This document shows, in pieces, positions 10,960 through 22,262 of a stretch of DNA of 64,000 bases. Below the pieces are notes generated by a model. The model was not told where the DNA came from. It saw only the letters and a list, made by a program, of their open reading frames with translations, and searched no databases. The stretch's first letter is position 1. Each line of letters begins with the position of its first letter. This DNA comes from Dipteronia dyeriana (Eukaryota; Streptophyta; Magnoliopsida; Sapindales; Sapindaceae): NCBI GenBank assembly GCA_032871835.1, contig CM065299.1, forward strand, positions 47,876,706-47,940,705. The letters run 5' to 3'. Both the position numbers and the translations under genes were made by a program.

Positions 10960-11724
10960 TGTACTTTCAAAAAGATTTATGCATAACAACCTTGTTATTG
11001 TTGTTGTTGTTGTTGTTGTTTTTCTTAGCTTTGAAATTGACCATTTTTTTTTCAACTTGTCATCTCCTTCATTCTTATTCTTCCTTTTTTTTGGACATTC
11101 CAGAAATGGAAGTTGTAGTTTTTGCAACATTTACCTCGCCTCCTTTTTCATTCAAAATCGATTCGAAGGTTTGAAGCTTGTTAAGCAACTGAGTCCTGTT
11201 GTATTTCAATTTATTCATGAAATAGTTGCTTTTAAATTGAAGGAATTTAAGGGATAGTTTTTTTCAAATCATCCCTACCTTTGTAGCTTCATCGATTTTA
11301 GCACCATGAAGTTTAGCCTCATTTATGTGTTCAATCATTTTAAGCGTGTGCTTACGAACTGAAGTACCCTTTTTCATTTTGGCATTCATAAGCGCCTTAA
11401 CAGCCTCATGACAATACTGTTCTGAAGGGTGACCAAACATCGCCCGTAGAGAGCCCATAATCCCTTATACGGTTTCAACCGATTCATGCTTACACCTAAG
11501 CACATTAGACATGCCTGCTAACAGGTAGCAACGGGCTTTGCTGATAACTTGGCGTGAGGGCGTGGAGGACATTCCTCTGTTAGGATGAACTTGAAGTTTT
11601 CACATACAAGCACGATGTTCATGTTACTTTTCCATTTGACAAAATTTTCACTGGTCAGTGTTTCAGCAACGTGTATCTTGATTATTTGATTGGACATGTT
11701 TGGTTTGCTGAAATTAAATAGCAA
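10960..11724 (-). pseudogene. gag: Copia Gag (UBN2), left copy, truncated
   Basis: Minus-strand capsid gene of the copia family that owns the LTR at 12170-14092. The N-terminus (11518-11724) has SENFVKWKSNMNIVLVCENFKFILTEECPP split from the next block by a frameshift. The block at 11264-11458 has MFGHPSEQ...HEAVKALMNAKMKKGTSVRKH and INEAKLHGAKIDEATKVG, hallmarks of this gag. Further left, in shifted frames, are LLNKLQTFESIL and a basic MSKKRKNKNE tail ending in a poly-Asn/Thr run (CAA/GTT repeat at about 10993-11020). Zinc knuckle and pol are missing: the element is cut at about 10960. Confidence 0.75.
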
Positions 11725-12169
11725 TCATTCACATTTAATTTTTGTCCACAATATATGTATATATCACATATATAAACTTCGGTAATGTAAATATGATGCA
11801 TGATGCATGATGCATATGAAAAATACAGAAAAATTATTTACTCAATTACCACGATAATTCACTTTTCACAAATAACTTACCGTCGTAGGATCGGTCAGTT
11901 GTTTGATAATTGAATCCAGACTTTCTCAATTAACAAAATTAAAATCAAAATATCTAATATTTTCAACTTTCATTAACCACCGTTGGATTTGGTCAAGAAG
12001 TTACAATTAACTAGATTAATTACATCTTTTGAATGTAACCTGCCGATTCAGATTTTTCAGACTTAACACAAAAATTATCACCGTAGGGTAGGTCAATTTT
12101 GAAATACATCTAAAAATCCTATCGCATGGAAGACAACCTTGCTATTGACTTAAATGGACACCATCCATA
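11725..12169 (-). other. Untranslated leader of the left copia element
   Basis: Lies between gag and the LTR on the minus strand. It contains the phrases CCGTCGTAGGATCGGTCAG (about 11880) and CCGTAGGGTAGGTCAATTTTG (12081). Both resemble ACCTTAGGGTCGGTCAAATC at about 17600 in the leader of the right copia copy, showing that the two are the same family. The primer site expected next to 12170 is not convincing. Confidence 0.6.
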
Positions 12170-14092
12170 TGTTGTATTCCTGTTCACTGGTCATGCAGCG
12201 GAAATAGGTTTTAAAATATTTTTACAGATCGTAAATGATCTGGGACCAATGAACCTTGGATCGCAATTTTTCGAAACTTATACATACAACATTATTACAG
12301 TAATAAAATATATGTATACACAGAAAATTTAAATCAATAATCAGAAGCAAATATTAGAACCTTACCAACGTTTTGAGGCTTCTTTCACTTCTTGTAATGC
12401 TCCTGGTCTATACCAAAAAACTTTCTAGCTATTCCCGGAACTAGTAACTGCGTGTGGGCACATCACGTGCTCAGGAACCTAGGTGGATGTAGAGAAAACT
12501 TGAAGAAACTCTTTCGTCTATGTTTTTCAAAAAAACACAAAAGCATAAAAAAAAAACTTTGGTTCACTGTGCACGATGCACACACCGCCAAAATTTTCTT
12601 TCTTCTGTGCACGATACACATTCAAAATATGTTAAGTGTGTTTTTCTTTTCTTTATTTTCTCTTTGATATCTCTGTTAGTAGAACGGCGAAATAATATAT
12701 ATATCAAATATTTTGTTTTTCTTTTTAAAAAACTAATCATATCTTTTGTGTTTTAAAATCTTTTAAAAAAGATATCTCATATCTTTTATTTCAAAAGATA
12801 ATTAAATATTTATTTTGAATTTAAACATTTTAAATTCAATTTCAATTATTAAATTTAATAAAATAAAAAAATCATATTATCTTATTCTATTTAAAATCAA
12901 ATAACAACAAACACCCTCAATTCAGTGATTAATAACATAATTAAATAACCGTATTATTTAATTTATTTAATCACCATTATTAGTTAATTAAATAATCTTA
13001 TTACTCAATTAATTCCCGAATAAATACGTGTCACTTTCGGAACACAATTAATTGGACAATCCACTTATTTAACCATGACCCTTGTTACCTAAATCAATCG
13101 GGCTAGCATGGGGACCTAATCGACCCACAGTATTTTGAGCTCCATTAATTCTCAGAATCATTAATTAAACTATTTAATTAATATTCCTTGATTATTAGCT
13201 CTAATGTTATTCCACTAAAAATCTGAAGCTGTAATCTTTCAACTGCAGACACTTTTACACAGACTAATACAACTCGGTGTCTATCAATATAGCTATTACA
13301 CATGGCGTGATCCTCCACAACAGTTCATAATTAGTGCTAGTTCATAATGTCAGTTATAGCCCTCCAATTACATATATCCTTTAAGTACCATTGATTCTCT
13401 AATGAACAATAAATCATATTTCCCCAGGGAATTAAGGAAGCGCTCATATTGTCCAAGCCCAATCAACCCTTAAAGAAACTACCATCAATTACTCACAATG
13501 AGTGGATTTCACTGTTGTGTACAAATCTTTCAAGCCACAAGCCAAATCGGAATCCCAACATATGGAGCATATTGATCAAGAACTGCATCTGACCTCACCT
13601 ATGGCATATCAAAGACCACGATCTAACCTGAAGGAGTCGATAAGACACTCAAGATTAAGATCACCCACATATAGCCATCATTAGTTGATAAATACAAATC
13701 TCATCGGTAAACGGATCTTAAGAGTGATTCATATAGATCATGATCCAGTCCTATATGATCACATCATACATGGTGCCACCATTCCCATATCTTCATATAA
13801 ATGATTCAGATAGAATCACCGTACATTACTGAATATACCGCAACTATAGATTAACCGCAAATAAAGTACCCAACTTTATTTGCTATCTGTGAACTCTTTA
13901 GATTGCACATCTCTTACTGTATCCATCTATATATGACACTCATATACACAGTTCGAGATTACATCTAGCAATCTAGGATGTTAATATGTACAATTTATAA
14001 AAAAACAACACAACAAGATTGAAATGAACTTTTCTTTTATTTATTTCATAAATCCATTTATAAATTACATCTTTAGGGTATAAACCCCAACA
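12170..14092 (-). repeat. LTR shared between two copia bodies (minus strand)
   Basis: The plus strand runs from TGTTGTATTCC at 12170 to ...ACCCCAACA at 14092, length 1923. To the right is a polypurine tract and the 3' end of pol; to the left is the leader and gag of a second body. The same sequence recurs at 62730-64000, where blocks around 12960-13145 match 63550-63745 (for example CTAAATC(A/G)ATCGGGCTAGCA). A motif complementary to the 5' half of tRNA-iMet lies near its internal end (12191-12205). No matching TSD flanks it, as expected if both neighbours are internal sequence. Confidence 0.8.
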
Positions 14093-14106
14093 ATCTCCCA
14101 CTTGCA
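14093..14106 (-). other. Polypurine tract of the right copia body
   Basis: On the minus strand GCAAGTGGGAGAT lies directly before TGTTGGGGTTTATACC, the LTR start. This is the usual plant copia plus-strand primer (AAGTGGGAGA before TGTTGG), and it fixes the LTR edge at 14092. Confidence 0.85.
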
Positions 14107-17085
14107 CTAAAGCATGTAAGGCATGTATTGTAACCCTAGACCATCTAGGTGGCCCAAAAACACTTTAACCGGTAAGGTCTTCGTAAATGGATTAGCATGA
14201 TTGTCTTGTGATGCTATCTTTGTGACTATTACATATCCTCTCTGCATTATCTCTCTAATAAGATGATACTTTCTCTCAATATACTTCCCTCTATTGTGGC
14301 ATCTTGGTTCTTTTGAATTAGCCACAGTTCCACTGTTATCATAATAAAGTGTGATGGGCTTAACCGAATCTGGAACAACTTTTAGATCACTTAAGAACTT
14401 ACGGAGCCAAATAGCCTCTTTAGCAGCTTCACAAGCGGCAACATATTCGGCTTCCATGGTGGAGTCAGCAATGCAAGATTGTTTGATATTTCTCCACATA
14501 ATGGCTCCTCCACCTAGGGTGAAAACTTGTCCATATGTGGATATTTTAGAATCCCTGTTTGACTGAAAATCAGATTCCGTGTATGCTAACGGGATCAAAT
14601 CCTGTCCAGAATACATTAGAATATAGTTTTTCGTTCTCCGAAGATACTTGAGAATAGTCTTAACAGCAACCCAATGATCCAATTTTGGGTTATCTACTGA
14701 TTACTCCCACTACATAGCAGATGTTCGGTCTGGTGCATAACATATCATATATGAGACTACCTACTACTAATGCATACGGTACACGTCTCATATCCTCAAC
14801 TTCTTGAGGTGCTTGAAGACAGTGTTCCTTCGATAGGTGAACTCCATGTTTGGAAGGTAAATTACCTATCACGGAATTCTGCATCGAAAACTACACAAGC
14901 ATCTTATCGATATATTATGCTTGACACAGTACGATGAGTTTGTTCTTACGATCCCTTATAAGTTGGACCCTAAAACATAATTCCCCTCTCCCAAATCTTT
15001 CATTTGGAATTGGCTTACCAGCCAGCCCTTTACATCAAATAATACTGCCACATCATTCCCAATTAGTAGGATGTTATCTACTCATAGGACCAAGAAAACT
15101 ACTTTCTTATCAATGATGCGCTTATAGACACAAGGCTCATCGACATTTTGCTTAAAGCCATGGGTTTTGATCACATCATCAAACCTAATATTTAAAGATC
15201 AAAATGCTTGTTTAAGTCCATAGAAGAACCATTGTAACTTGCAAACCTTATGCTCTTGATCCGGAGACACAAATCTCGCTGGTTGAATCATATATATGCT
15301 ATTGTCAAGATTTCCATTTAAGAACGCATTCTTAACGTCCATCTGCCAAATTTCATAGTCAAAATAGGCAGCAATGGATAAGAGAATCCTAATAGACTTG
15401 AACATGGCTACTGGCAAGAAGGTCTCCAAATAATCGACCACCCCTTTCTAGGTATAACCCTTGGCCACTAGTCTTGGCTTGAAGGTCCATACCTTTCCAT
15501 ATACTCCTCTCATTCTCTTGTAGATCCACTTACACCCTATAGGTTTCAACCTATCTGGTAACTCTATAAAATCCCAGACTAATTTAGAATGCATAGAGTC
15601 CATCTCGAGATTCATGGCTTTAAATCATTCCTCTTTATCAGGATCTTCCATTGCATTCTTAAATGTCAATGGACCATTTACACTATCAGCAAAGACAACA
15701 CCTTATCCATCTCCTATACCTAAATAGCATTCAGGTTGTCTTACAACCATCCTACGACTTCTAGGTGGTGGTGTATTCTGATCAAGAACCATTTGACTCT
15801 TAGAAGTTTATGGATCAACAACTCTTGTTGATGAAGTACTAGTCTCACTAGGCTCTAACTCATTCAATACAATCTTATAGTGAGGTATATGGTCACTAAT
15901 ATAATTGTCCTTAAGAAATGTTACATTTATCGATACAAATACATTGTTATCTTCGAGACTGTAGAAGTATCCACCTCTTGTCTCCTTGGAGTATCCTATA
16001 AAAAGGCAAACCAAAGATTTGGAGTCTAGGTTTCCACTTCTGTTCTTCAGCACGTGTGTTAGACACCCTCATACGCAAAAATATCACAAACTAGCTTTAC
16101 GACCATTCCATAACTCTAGGGGAGTCTTATGAACAGATTTAGATGACAATATATTCAAAATGTTTATTGCTATTTGTAACGCATATCCTCAGAAAATTTT
16201 TGATAATTATAAGAAAGTAATCATAGATCTCACCATTTTCATTATGGTTATATTTCTCATCTCCGCTACACCATTTTACTAAGGTGTACCGGGAGCTATG
16301 AGTTGGGAAACTATCCCATGCTCGACAATGAATTCTTTAAACTCTTGGTCGAGGTACTCACTTTCATGATCCAATCGTAGTGACTTGATAGTCCTACCTA
16401 ATTAATTCTCAACTTCAGCTCAAAATTCTTTGAAATTTTCAAATGTTTTTGACTTTTGTTGCATCAGGTAGACATATTCGTATATTGAGTAGTCATATAT
16501 AAAGGTGACATAATACTCCTAGTTGCCCCTTACTCTAACATTCATCGGTCTGTTCACGTCTGTATGTATGAGCTTCAATTGCTCTATAGCTCTAAGCCCT
16601 TTTCTAGTAAAAGGTCTCTTAGTCATCTTACTTTCTAAACAGGATTCACAAACATGTAAGGTGTCAACCTTTAACTCACTAAAAGGTCCACTTTTTACTA
16701 GTTTGTCTATCCAGTCACGGTTTATATGACCAAACCTTAGAGGCTAGAGATACGTGTCATTATCTGGAGAAATCTTATATCTTTTAGTTTTTGGTTTTTC
16801 AACCTTAAACATTTTGGTGTTGAACAGTTTAGAATGTATTAATGGACTTAACACATACAAATTGTTTTCATTAATTCCTGAACAATTATTCAGACCATTC
16901 TTTACAATAATTACAAACTTATTATCAAAAGAAACAGAATATGATTGTTCTAACAATTTAGAAACGGAAATCAAATTTCATGTAAATCCAGGAACAGAAA
17001 AAACTTTGTTCAATAATAAAAAAACTATTATTATTATAAAAATGCAATCTTATTGCTCCCACTGCTTTGGGTGACACAACATCCT
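14107..17085 (-). pseudogene. pol: Copia pol remnant: integrase, reverse transcriptase, RNase H
   Basis: The domain order on the minus strand is copia-type. The integrase zinc-binding part lies at about 16540-16740 (CESCLESKMTKRPF) with the first catalytic Asp in KLIHTDVNRPM. A further integrase block is at 15808-16053 (CLFIGYSKETRGGYFY). RT is at 15199-15441 (EIWQMDVKNAFLNGNLD). At 15071-15100 the catalytic YVDD is replaced by stop-V-D-N, so the polymerase is dead. RNase H (14107-14682, 191 residues unbroken) keeps YTESDFQSNRD, DSTMEAEYVA and the IERKYHLIRE tail. The 5' end begins with the pre-integrase block (ISVSKLLEQSYSVSF, 16744-16974). Protease is missing, because gag joins this block directly at about 17090, which points to an internal deletion. 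Confidence 0.85.
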
Positions 17086-17089
17086 CCGA

Positions 17090-17457
17090 CCCCACTTGCA
17101 TTGAAAAGGCTCAGAGGGCTGCCCAAACATAGCTTGCAATGACTCCATGATTTCAAATGCTTAAGTCATTGTTTCTTGCTTTGTGACAAGCATGTCTTTC
17201 ATAGAAGCCAATAGATATGTTCGGGCCTTCTTATCAGATGAGATCCATCTCTCGTATGCCTCACTAACTCTTTACGAGGCATTGGCAGTTGGTGTTGGAG
17301 GACATTCCATCATAAGCACAAACTTGAGGTCTTTGGTGAATAATACTTCATTAATATTAAGTATCCACTTAGTGCAGCTATCATCAGTTAATTTTTCATT
17401 TGCAATAATTTGTAGTAACACAAAAGACATAATTGTTGAAATAAATAAAACATTCAT
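17090..17457 (-). pseudogene. gag: Copia Gag N-terminal fragment, right copy
   Basis: The reading at 17272-17457 contains IIANEKLTDDSCTKWILNI and LKFVLMMECPPTP, matching the left gag copy at 11518-11724 (VKWKSNMNIVL, FKFILTEECPP). The next block, about 17100-17250, ends in a sequence equivalent to MFGQPSE. It then runs without the remaining capsid, zinc knuckle or protease into the pre-integrase region at 17085. It starts about 60 codons inside the usual gag and is shifted in frame. Confidence 0.65.
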
Positions 17458-17852
17458 TCAGTAATTTACTAAAAAATAAGTGCGAGTGATTTGGCATAAA
17501 TTTAATCATGATGCATAAACATGTTTAATGAACTAGAACTACCCTAAAACCAGTTACTATACCACGACAATCCAACATACCACAAAGAAATGCCACCTTA
17601 GGGTCGGTCAAATCTTTACATGTTGTACCAAGAAATTCTCAATCAAATGATATTCTCAATCAAATGATATTCTCGAATAACTATTATTCCATATCATTCA
17701 ACAATCGTTTATTCAGTCAGGTTTTTAATTAATAAAACTTAATCAAAACCTTCGTGAGTGTAACCCATCATTTCAGATCCCATGAGCTTAACTCGAGAAT
17801 TACTGCCTTAAGGTCGGTGAATCTCGAAATACCCTCAAAAACCCTATCCGTT
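17458..17852 (-). other. Leader of the right copia body, truncated before the LTR
   Basis: Shows the leader phrase ACCTTAGGGTCGGTCAAATC and, at 17805-17850, CCTTAAGGTCGGTGAATCTC ... CCCTATCC. In the left copy the matching CCTATCGCATGG lies about 50 bases from the LTR. Here similarity stops at about 17852 and no LTR follows, so the 5' LTR of this body is lost. A 17-base unit (ATTCTCAATCAAATGAT) is tandemly duplicated at about 17634-17667. Confidence 0.55.
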
Positions 17853-18790
17853 AGGAAGTCAAGCTTGGTATTGAGTGATTGGGTGCCTCAGGATGGTTTG
17901 AATTTATGGGAGACGATTCCTTATCTTGATGAGGTAAGAAGGGTGAGAGTTCATGTGTAGCCTTGTCAGGGCATGTGTACAAACTCATAAATGAATGTAT
18001 TTATAGTGTTTCCAAATATAGTTTTGAAACTGTTAATGCCATTGAATCTTGGCAACTTAGCGACCCACAATGCGCGGGTAGGGACCCGTGAAGTGTACTA
18101 GTGAACTATAAATTAAAGATTTCTAACTCTCAGTCTGTGAGTGGGTCCGTAGGTGGGTTCGCTAGTGTAGACCTGCAAAGTATACAAATGAAGTCAATTT
18201 ATAGAATTTCAATCTCTCGGTCTAGAGGTGTGCATTCGTAAAGTCTTCTTAGCGAACTCAATTCGGGTAGGAATTATTGCTAGTTCATCGATGATACCTT
18301 GCTGGTGTGGACCAATAAAGTCTGGATAGTGATGTGGAGAGATTTCATGGATAACTCATCGCTGATTGGGACCAGCAAACTTTGTTGGATGAAGACATCC
18401 TTAGCTATAACTGGTCCCAGCTCGCGGGGTCGCATATCACGGGTATGGGCCAGCAAACTACCAATGAACTGGGCACTCTTCCTTGAAATTTTAACTTGTC
18501 ATGTGCCATGATATCCTTATTTGATTTCATTTGCCTAAAATGCACTGAATGCCTACAAAGACAAGAATAGAGCCATAAAATAAAATAATTCACTTGGATT
18601 CAAGCTGAAGGATGAGTAAATGAGGGCAAGAATGTAACACAAAATTGGCTCGATCACCAAAGTCCAGAAAAAAAATTGTAGTGTCCCGCTTGTAGTAGTA
18701 GACCTTACAGGTGACGTTGAACCTCATTTTGACAATTACTTTAGGCATCAATTTCAGATCAATATAGAGCCGAATGTAGAACCAAATTAT
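17853..18790. other. Unassigned stretch with GC-rich inverted repeats, possibly an Athila-like LTR fragment
   Basis: No coding domain found. It contains repeated phrases on GCGAACC/TTCGCTAG and several inverted repeats, for example TGGGACCAG at about 18367 and CTGGTCCCA at about 18413. The reverse complement has a TTTGTAGGCATTCAGTGC ... AAATAAGGATATCATGG layout recalling the LTR of element C (TTTTTACAGGATTCCATG). I suggest a minus-strand LTR fragment of an Athila-like element, but the ends are not visible. Confidence 0.3.
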
Positions 18791-18821
18791 GTTCATATGG
18801 GTGACCGTGAAAACGTTATTG

Positions 18822-19316
18822 AAGAACCTATACCAAGTGGATCCCAAGGAGTCCTATCTCTCTTCTGTGAAGAGAATCATTCTATTTGTCAATGAGAAAA
18901 CCATCTATGGTTTATGGTACTCTTTTGACAATAAGGCTCGTTTAGTTGGCTTTAGTAATGCAGATTGGGCAGAAAATTGTAATGATATGAAGAGTACATT
19001 GGGCGGTTGCTTCTTCCTAGGAAACAACTTGCACATAACTCATTTGGATGAAGCAAATGCTTATGGATTATGGCTTTGATCAAGGTACTCTAACCCTTTA
19101 TTTTGATAATTTAAGTGCCATTAACAATTCTAAGAAATCGGTTCAACACTCTAGCACTAAGCATGTAGACATTAGACAGAGCTAGTTGAGAACAAATGCA
19201 TTACAGTTGAACATGTTGGCACAAATGATAAATTAGTGGATTTATTCACAAAGCCCTTAAACTCAACTAGGTTCAAGTCACTTAGTAGGTCTATTGAGAT
19301 TTATCATACTCCTTAA
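18822..19316 (+). pseudogene. pol: Copia RNase H remnant, SIRE/Tork-like, plus strand
   Basis: Starts in the linker before RNase H (DPKESYLSSVKRIILFV) and continues with TIYGLWYSFDNKARLVGFSNADWAEN and KSTLGGCFFLGNN. After a frameshift near 19060 it resumes as LTLYFDNLSAINNSKK, SVQHSSTKHVDIR, VEHVGTNDKLVDLFTKPLN and a stop at about 19314. The ADW(A) and DN positions that form the active site are present. The segment carrying the AEY motif (the catalytic Glu) was deleted, judging by the short gap between the two halves. Everything upstream of this domain is lost at about 18800. Confidence 0.78.
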
Positions 19317-20398
19317 TATGTATTAGTGTTTGACCCTATATGAGAATCTCAAACAAAGAGAGAGACATTGCATTCTTGTCTTGCATAAACTTAATCAACT
19401 TTATGCTTCTTCATTAATTGATTGAGAATCTTGGTTGTAAATATATGCTTATACAGTATTTTTATTAAATAAGTGTGTAACTTTACTTTGTTTGTAATCC
19501 ATATCACTTTAATGTTCAATAATGCATTTTTGTACTAGGAGAATTTGTTGGGAATTACTCTTGAATGACCTGTAATTTATCTCCAAAACATGTGAACTTG
19601 ATTTTTCAATGACATGCTTAAAATGATATGCATGAAATATTCTTGATTGCACTAACTTGAATGCAGATAATTGAAAGCAATTGAGAAGTTTAATCTCAAT
19701 AAGGATCTTGTATCCACTCAATCAATAAGGATGTTACATCCAAAATTAATCTTCTCTCTCTTCTTAACGATTTGAACAAGACAAGAACCAATAAGGATTT
19801 TATATCCATTTAATTAATATGGACGATTCATCCATGTATTGTTTGGTTGTTAAGATTTGATATATTTGCTTGTGTGTTACAATTGCTTTCTGAAAAACTA
19901 TATATTGTTTGCTTATAGCAAAAGGGTACAAATTGGTTTGAATTTGTTTGGAAACTCTTTTGATGTTTGCTTTGCCAAATACCATTGCTAGGACTTTGAA
20001 GTTCCTAGTCTTGCATCCAAAGCAACAAACTCACACATTTCTCTTTAAATTAAACCTCTTTGATTCTCTCATAATTATTCAAGTTGTATAAAGTTGTTGT
20101 ATATGATTATGCACTTTTCTTGCTAATAGTTCTCTTTACTAAAGTGACCTGATTGGGGAATACTCCTTTGCCTATCTCATATCGAAAAAGGGGAGTAGTG
20201 TGTGAAGTTTATGGGAATTTCATATAAAGGGAGTTGCATATTACGGGGGATTGACTTATTGAGGGAAAGTAACCCATTTAAGGGGAGCATTTGCATTGAC
20301 TATTGCATGTTGCTTCTTCTCTTTTATGCAAATTGCCTTTATCTTTTTTTTTTTCCACTTGATCATCTCATATACACTTGTCTTGGAAAGTGTAGGTA
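19317..20398 (+). other. 3' non-coding part of the plus-strand copia element, with a candidate LTR start at 19546
   Basis: At 19538-19545 the sequence AGGAGAAT(T) precedes TGTTGGGAATTACTC, which looks like a polypurine tract plus LTR start. The stretch at 20130-20330 has GGGGA and AAGGGGAGC blocks, as in the region between pol and the polypurine tract of SIRE-type elements. That region appears to continue at 62192 beyond the inserted nest. Whether 19546 is a true LTR or an earlier insertion cannot be decided here. No gene is seen. Confidence 0.4.
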
Positions 20399-20691
20399 CC
20401 GTCCTGCAACTGTTTTTCAGTCCAGATTCATTTTTATTTTTGAAAAAACGATTTTGAAAAGAGTTTGCTAACCATTTTTTATTTTATTTTCCACACAAAA
20501 AAACATAACCAGTGTTAAAAGTGAAAGATTTGAAAAACATAAAATATATTTTTTTTTTTTTGTTTTTCATTTTGTTTTTCACTTTTTCATATAAAAAAAA
20601 TCATTTTTTTTAAACTATTAAGTGTATAGTTATGCGTTTGATATGACTAGGACAAGATGAGACAAGATTTTCAAATGACCTAAGTGCCCCT

Positions 20692-20730
<39 letters not shown>

Positions 20731-21178
20731 CACACATTATAATTATTATATATAAATTATAATATTATATATTATAAAATAATATATTTTATGTATATTA
20801 TAATATATATTATATATTACATAATATTAATATATCATATATATATATATAATGTTATAATATAACATATAATATTATAGAATTTTAATATATTATATTA
20901 TATATATAATATTATAATATATATTACTATATATAAATATTATATAAAATATTATATATTATAATATTTACATAATTAGTATATTAATATTCTATAATAT
21001 AACTAATATTATGATTATATATATTATTAAATATAATAATATATTATATATAAAATATTTTATATTATAATATTTACATAATTAGTATATTAATATTCTA
21101 TAATATATATAATATTATGATTATATATATTATTAAATATAATAACATATTATATAATATTATATATAAAAATAAAAT
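20399..21178. mobile_element. AT-rich TIR element, left half
   Basis: Begins CCGTCCTGCAACTGTTTTTCAGT (20399-20421). The reverse complement of 62169-62191 is CCGTCCTGTAAGCGTTTTTCAGT, giving a 23-bp terminal inverted repeat with 3 mismatches. Next come TTTTCATTTT-type arms, then nearly pure A/T from 20690 to 21178, mostly TATA and AATATT strings including a (TA)n run at 20695-20727. It ends at AAAAT (21174-21178), the TSD of element A. No transposase is present; I read it as a MITE-like non-autonomous DNA transposon of uncertain superfamily. Confidence 0.6.
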
Positions 21179-22262
21179 TGTTAATAGTAAAATTTGGCTA
21201 GGGGCCAAAGAGAAATTTTCCACTCTCTTAACCCGAATAAAAGCCCAAAATTCGACATTCACGAGACCCTGGGCAGACCATAAAACTATCTGGCAAAAGA
21301 AAAGAAGGTTTGCCGGGCTTCTGAACTATCAGGGATGAAGCTAGGCACGACCAAGTCGAGCCGCCACGTGAACATTGGAATCCGGGTTTCCCAAGGCCAC
21401 CTACCCAGGAACCTCAGTTTCCTGGGGTCGAGTTCCAAAACCAGCCCGTGAGAGCAAGGAAGGATCGCCGAGCTCAAGAAGAACTCGAAGTGAAGCATGA
21501 CAAGTAATGCAAGCTCCCTCCAGGTTAAGGCTTCCAGAGGCCAAACTTAACTCGTAGCCGAAACTTGAAGAACACCAACCTCTCCAAAGAAGACCTCTAA
21601 GTGGAACAGATCTATGATAGCTCCCAGGAATGTCTCTAGAGACGTCTCAAGCTCTAAAGGGTCGAGAAAAATTCTTCCCAATCTTCTGAGGGCAGAACTA
21701 AAGCATGGATCTACCTCGCTCTACGAGACAACGAGTAGCTAACTCGGTGATCTCCACGAAGAATCATACCGTGAGGTCACACAGGATCATATCTACGTAA
21801 TAACCAACATTAATTCTGTGTACGAGTAAGTCAAGAGTTTGATTCCAAAAAGGAAACAAACTTATCTTCGTCAACAATATCATCGCATCCATTATTAATG
21901 CGAAGTCAATAACTTTCAAATAATGGATCCCGCCCGATAAGGAGCGAATGTATTCATAGGATCGTGATGGGATATTTGTGAGTAAAATCATACTTGGACC
22001 AAGTATAAATAGGGCCAAGCATGGTAAGAGTAAAAATGAAAGAGAGGGACGTCGGGCCTCAATTTTGTGATCAAAACATGGCCATCGCCATATGCACTAT
22101 TCAACAAGCACGGAGTTACCACCTTCCTATGTTCAAAAGAGATTATGAGTGTATATGATAGATTCCTGTGTATCACAAATGTTCTATAGCAAAGCTCTCA
22201 TTCGCTATAGTCATTCAAACTTTCATTTCAATCTAAGTAGGTTAAGTATCCAAAGTACCGAC
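21179..22262 (+). repeat. Element A 5' LTR, first piece
   Basis: Runs from TGTTAATAG to ...CAAAGTACCGAC, where element C inserts. Landmarks repeated in the 3' LTR pieces are TTGGCTAGGGGCCAAAGAG, GTAATAACCAACATTAATT (about 21796) and GATTATGAGTGTATATGA (about 22141). The second and third landmarks mark where B and D interrupt the 3' LTR. Open frames within it are accidental. Confidence 0.9.

Noticed and set aside
12191..12205. Possible tRNA gene fragment (GCAGCGGAA)
   Set aside because: Only a short match to the 5' half of tRNA-iMet with no cloverleaf around it. Better explained as an LTR motif complementary to the tRNA.
12126..12332. 68-codon plus-strand frame near the shared LTR start
   Set aside because: Overlaps the leader/LTR junction of a minus-strand element and has no recognisable domain.
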